Positions 61,267-64,000 of a DNA stretch of 64,000 bases are shown here, in pieces. Under the pieces are notes generated by a model, which made no database searches, was not told the DNA's origin, and worked only from the letters and a program-made list of their open reading frames with translations. The translations under genes and the position numbers were made by a program. The DNA is taken from assembly GCA_964600045.1 (NCBI GenBank), contig CAZRHS010000001.1, forward strand, positions 62,001-126,000. Direction: 5' to 3'. The stretch's first letter is position 1. The number at the start of each line of letters is the position of its first letter. Source of the DNA: Phil1 sp964600045 (lineage in GTDB: Bacteria > Bacillota > Clostridia > Christensenellales > CAG-138).

Positions 61267-62289
61267 TTGAAAACAAGTGATTTTTACTACGATCTTCCGC
61301 ATGAGCTTATAGCGCAAACGCCTATAAAGGACAGGAGCGCCGCGCGCATGCTTTATTACAACATGCAGACAAAGCAGATGCATGACGAAATATTTACCGA
61401 TATTCTTACACACCTGCGCCCGGGCGACATACTTGTAAGAAATACCACCCGCGTTATTCCCGCGCGCCTTTACGCGCACAGGGAGGATACCGGCGGACTG
61501 ATGGAGTTTTTGCTGCTGAAAAGGCTTGACGACCACCGCTACGAGGCGCTTGTGCGCCCCGGCAGGCGCGCGAAGCCCGGCATTATATATAAGGTTACCG
61601 ATGAACTGAGCATAGAGGTTGAGTCCCCCACGGATGCCGGAGGCAGGGTTATATACCTTCATTATGATGGCATACTTGAAGAGGTGCTTGACCGCTGCGG
61701 CGAAACCCCGCTGCCGCCCTATATAACCGAAAGGCTGGAGGACAAGGAGCGCTATCAAACGGTTTACGCCAAGCAGAGCGGCTCAGCCGCGGCACCCACG
61801 GCCGGGCTGCATTTTACCGAAGAGCTGCTTGAAAAGGTGCGCGATATGGGCGTTGATATAGCGGACGTGCTGCTGCACGTGGGCCTTGGCACATTCAGGC
61901 CGGTATCCGCCGAAAACATAGAAGAGCACCATATGCACAGCGAATACTATGAAATGAGCGAGGAATCTGCCGAAAAGATAAACCGCGCCAGGAAAAACGG
62001 CGGCAGGATAATAGCCGTTGGCACAACATCGTGCCGCACGCTTGAAAGCGTAAGCGATGAAAACGGAATAGTGCACGCCAAGAGCGGATATACGGACATA
62101 TTTATAACCCCGGGTTATCACTTTAAGGCCGTGGACGGGCTTATAACTAATTTCCACCTTCCCGAGTCAACCCTGCTTATGCTTGTAAGCGCGCTTTGCT
62201 CCCGCGAGGAGGTAATGGAAATATACGCCCACGCCGTAAAGGAACGCTATCGCTTCTTCAGCTTTGGTGATTGCTGCCTGTTCCTTTAA
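61267..62289 (+). CDS. queA: tRNA preQ1(34) S-adenosylmethionine ribosyltransferase-isomerase QueA
   Basis: Transfers and rearranges the ribosyl part of S-adenosylmethionine onto preQ1 in tRNA, giving epoxyqueuosine. The N-terminus KTSDFYYDLPHELIAQTP, the RSAARML segment, PTAGLHFTEELL (near 178-189) and YGH-type C-terminal segments are typical. It has 340 residues. The start is TTG at 61267, with GGAGG seven bases upstream; an in-frame ATG at 61192 lies on the promoter. tgt follows 30 bases later, so the queuosine steps are co-expressed. Confidence 0.96.
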   Translation: MKTSDFYYDLPHELIAQTPIKDRSAARMLYYNMQTKQMHDEIFTDILTHLRPGDILVRNTTRVIPARLYAHREDTGGLMEFLLLKRLDDHRYEALVRPGRRAKPGIIYKVTDELSIEVESPTDAGGRVIYLHYDGILEEVLDRCGETPLPPYITERLEDKERYQTVYAKQSGSAAAPTAGLHFTEELLEKVRDMGVDIADVLLHVGLGTFRPVSAENIEEHHMHSEYYEMSEESAEKINRARKNGGRIIAVGTTSCRTLESVSDENGIVHAKSGYTDIFITPGYHFKAVDGLITNFHLPESTLLMLVSALCSREEVMEIYAHAVKERYRFFSFGDCCLFL

Positions 62290-62319
62290 GACGATAACCT
62301 AACGAGTACAGGAGGAAAA

Positions 62320-63438
62320 ATGAACCAGTTCCGATTTGAGTTAATACATACCTGCGCCCAGACCGGCGCAAGGCTCGGCAAGCTTTATACGCCGCACGGC
62401 GTTATAAACACGCCCTGCTATATGCCCGTGGGCACCCAGGCAACCGTAAAGGCCATGACCCCAAGAGACCTTGCGGATACCGGCAGCGAGATTTGCCTTG
62501 CCAATACCTACCATCTTTTTGAGCGCCCGGGTCACGAGCTTGTGCGCGAGGCGGGCGGACTGCATAACTTTATGCGCTGGGATAAGCCCATACTTACCGA
62601 TTCCGGCGGATTTCAGGTATTCAGCCTTGCCGTGGCCAACAAGATAAAGGAAGACGGGGTTGAGTTCAGCTCGCTTATAAACGGAAGAAAATATTTCTTC
62701 ACCCCGGAAATGGTTATGGGCATAGAAGAAGCGCTGGGCGCGGACATAGCCATGGCATTTGATGAATGCGCGCCGTGGCCGAGCGACGAAAGTTACACCC
62801 GCGCGGCCATGAACCGCACGCACCGCTGGGCGGAGCGCTGCAAAAAGGCGCACACAAGAGAGGATCAGGCATTGTTCGGCATAGTGCAGGGCGGAACATT
62901 CAAAAAGCTTCGCATAGAAAGCGCCAAAACGCTTGCGGATATGGATTTTCCGGGCTACGGCATAGGCGGCCTTTCCGTGGGCGAGCCCAAGCCGCTTATG
63001 TATGAAATGCTTGAGGAAATAGCCCCGTATATGCCAAAGGACAAGCCGCGCTACCTTATGGGCGTTGGCAGCCCGGACTGCCTTGTTGAAGGAGCGATGC
63101 GCGGCATAGATATGTTTGACTGCGTGCTGCAGACCCGAATCGCCAGAAACGGCCTTGCGCTTACCTCCACCGGCAAAAAGATGCTTAGGAACGCCACGTT
63201 TGAGCACGACTTTTCCGTTATAGAAGAAGGGTGCGATTGCTACGCCTGCTCAAACGGCTTTACAAGGGCATATATACGCCACCTTGTAAAATGCAGGGAA
63301 ATACTGGCGGCGCAGCTTATAACCATGCATAATATACGCTTCTCGCAGCGCCTTATGGCCGGCGTGAGGCAGGCGATAGCGGAGGACAGGCTGCTTGACT
63401 TCCGCAACGAATGCATTGCAAAAGGAATGTTTGATTGA
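62320..63438 (+). CDS. tgt: queuine tRNA-guanine transglycosylase
   Basis: Replaces guanine 34 of tRNAs for Asp, Asn, His and Tyr with preQ1. The active-site segments are LTDSGGFQVFSLA (near 87-100), GGLSVGEPKPLMYEML and DMFDCVLQTRIARNG, which carries the nucleophilic Asp. The zinc site is CDCYACSNGF followed by His near 345. It has 372 residues. AGGAGG precedes the ATG. It lies between queA and tsaE. Confidence 0.97.
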   Translation: MNQFRFELIHTCAQTGARLGKLYTPHGVINTPCYMPVGTQATVKAMTPRDLADTGSEICLANTYHLFERPGHELVREAGGLHNFMRWDKPILTDSGGFQVFSLAVANKIKEDGVEFSSLINGRKYFFTPEMVMGIEEALGADIAMAFDECAPWPSDESYTRAAMNRTHRWAERCKKAHTREDQALFGIVQGGTFKKLRIESAKTLADMDFPGYGIGGLSVGEPKPLMYEMLEEIAPYMPKDKPRYLMGVGSPDCLVEGAMRGIDMFDCVLQTRIARNGLALTSTGKKMLRNATFEHDFSVIEEGCDCYACSNGFTRAYIRHLVKCREILAAQLITMHNIRFSQRLMAGVRQAIAEDRLLDFRNECIAKGMFD

Positions 63439-63439
63439 T

Positions 63440-63895
63440 ATGAAGGAGCTTGTGCTTAAGGCACTCGGCGAAGAAGAAACGGCCGAAATAGGCAAAAAGC
63501 TTGGGGAGGCTCTGTTCCCGGGCGCGTTTATAGCGCTTTACGGCGACCTTGGCGCCGGCAAAACAACGCTTACAAAAAGCATTGCGGCGGCCCTCGGGAT
63601 ACACGGCATACTAAGCCCCACGTTTACAATAGTGCGCGAATATAAGGGCAGAATACCGCTTTTTCACTTTGACGCGTATCGCCTTGGGGACGCGGACGAG
63701 CTTTATGCCATAGGCTACGATGAATACGTAAACCGCGGCGGCGCAATAATAATGGAATGGTGCGAAAACGTGCCGGACGCGCTGCCGAATGACAGGCTTG
63801 AAATTCGCGTTGAGGGCAGCGGCGACGAGATGCGAACAATGCGCGTTACCGCCACGGGACCTAAGCACGAAAAGCTTGCGGAGGCACTTGAATGA
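63440..63895 (+). CDS. tsaE: tRNA threonylcarbamoyladenosine biosynthesis ATPase TsaE
   Basis: ATPase that drives the TsaB-TsaD complex in making t6A at position 37 of tRNA. LYGDLGAGKTTLTKSIAAALG is the P-loop, followed by SPTFTIVREY and the C-terminal EWCENV. The start is the ATG at 63440 (151 residues), two bases after the tgt stop; an in-frame ATG at 63395 lies inside tgt. AAAGGAA serves as the binding site. The stop overlaps the tsaB start by four bases. Confidence 0.96.
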   Translation: MKELVLKALGEEETAEIGKKLGEALFPGAFIALYGDLGAGKTTLTKSIAAALGIHGILSPTFTIVREYKGRIPLFHFDAYRLGDADELYAIGYDEYVNRGGAIIMEWCENVPDALPNDRLEIRVEGSGDEMRTMRVTATGPKHEKLAEALE

Positions 63896-64000
63896 GAAAC
63901 ATTTTGCTTATATCAACGTCCGGCCGGGCGGCGGGCGCGGCGATATGCCGAAACGGGGAGATTGTGCGCTCAAAGCTGAGCGATAACGGCCTTACCCATT
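63892..64000 (+). CDS. tsaB: TsaB-like t6A biosynthesis protein (3' end cut off)
   Basis: Only the first 36 codons are inside the window. The translation begins MRNILLISTSGRAAGAAICR, which fits the ASKHA-type first strand of TsaB (usual form ILxIDTS...A). The ATGA overlap with tsaE and the common gene order tsaE-tsaB support the call. TsaB is the inactive partner that stabilises TsaD. Confidence 0.8.
   Translation, partial: MRNILLISTSGRAAGAAICRNGEIVRSKLSDNGLTH

Overview
The window looks like a chromosomal segment of a Gram-positive member of the Bacillota, most likely class Clostridia. The evidence is a division and wall (dcw) cluster with a meso-diaminopimelate type MurE (DNPRDEEP motif), SpoIID- and SpoVB-like proteins, a DUF4364-like protein, a uridine-kinase-like enzyme with an N-terminal TGS domain, an L27 with a cleavable N-terminus next to its protease Prp, and AGGAGG-type ribosome binding sites. 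Ile is very often ATA and several genes start with TTG. A run of 100 N at 15777-15876 shows that this is a draft assembly. I cannot place the organism below class level. I see no rRNA, tRNA, CRISPR array, insertion sequence or prophage.

Layout: 1-9.3 kb holds murE (5' end cut off), mraY, a candidate structured RNA, murD, ftsW, ftsQ, ftsA and ftsZ. 9.4-14.6 kb holds glgP (minus), a MarR regulator, and the Fe-S set iscR-iscS-iscU. 14.6-16.2 kb is the most accessory stretch: an unknown anchored protein, two nearly identical copies of a 39-base bidirectional terminator, and a tandem array of 26-residue membrane peptide genes broken by the assembly gap, opposite a LysR regulator. 17-22 kb is a minus-strand group (trmO, glpQ, ltaE, xth, nucleoside kinase). 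22-26 kb has a SpoVB-type flippase, mazG and hup. 26-33.6 kb has two PrsA-like lipoprotein foldases flanking mfd, pth and pgsA. 33.7-35.8 kb holds a two-component system and rpsT. 35.9-39.9 kb is a heterodimeric ABC exporter with a long leader that encodes a 27-residue peptide and an attenuator. 40-50.5 kb has a SpoU methyltransferase, SpoIID protein, ogg, rplU-prp-rpmA, hflX, a DMT transporter, an acetamidase-like protein and anmK. 50.5-61 kb is a minus-strand block (SIR2/AbiH-like protein, phosphodiesterase, rdgB, rqcH, a type IIA topoisomerase pair, DUF4364-like protein, pcp, polysaccharide deacetylase). 61.2-64 kb is queA-tgt-tsaE-tsaB, the last cut by the window end.

Most of the content is housekeeping: envelope growth and division, tRNA modification (queA, tgt, trmO, tsaE, tsaB), translation quality control (pth, rqcH, hflX), DNA repair (mfd, ogg, xth, rdgB, mazG) and secretion folding. 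The parts that look least ordinary are: (1) the ABC-exporter leader, where the codons for the end of a small peptide are complementary to the 5' arm of a terminator, as expected for ribosome-controlled attenuation; (2) the tandem 26-residue membrane peptide genes; (3) a well-folded RNA of about 140 nt between mraY and murD; (4) a JAMM-like domain in front of HflX; and (5) a lone SIR2/AbiH-like gene.
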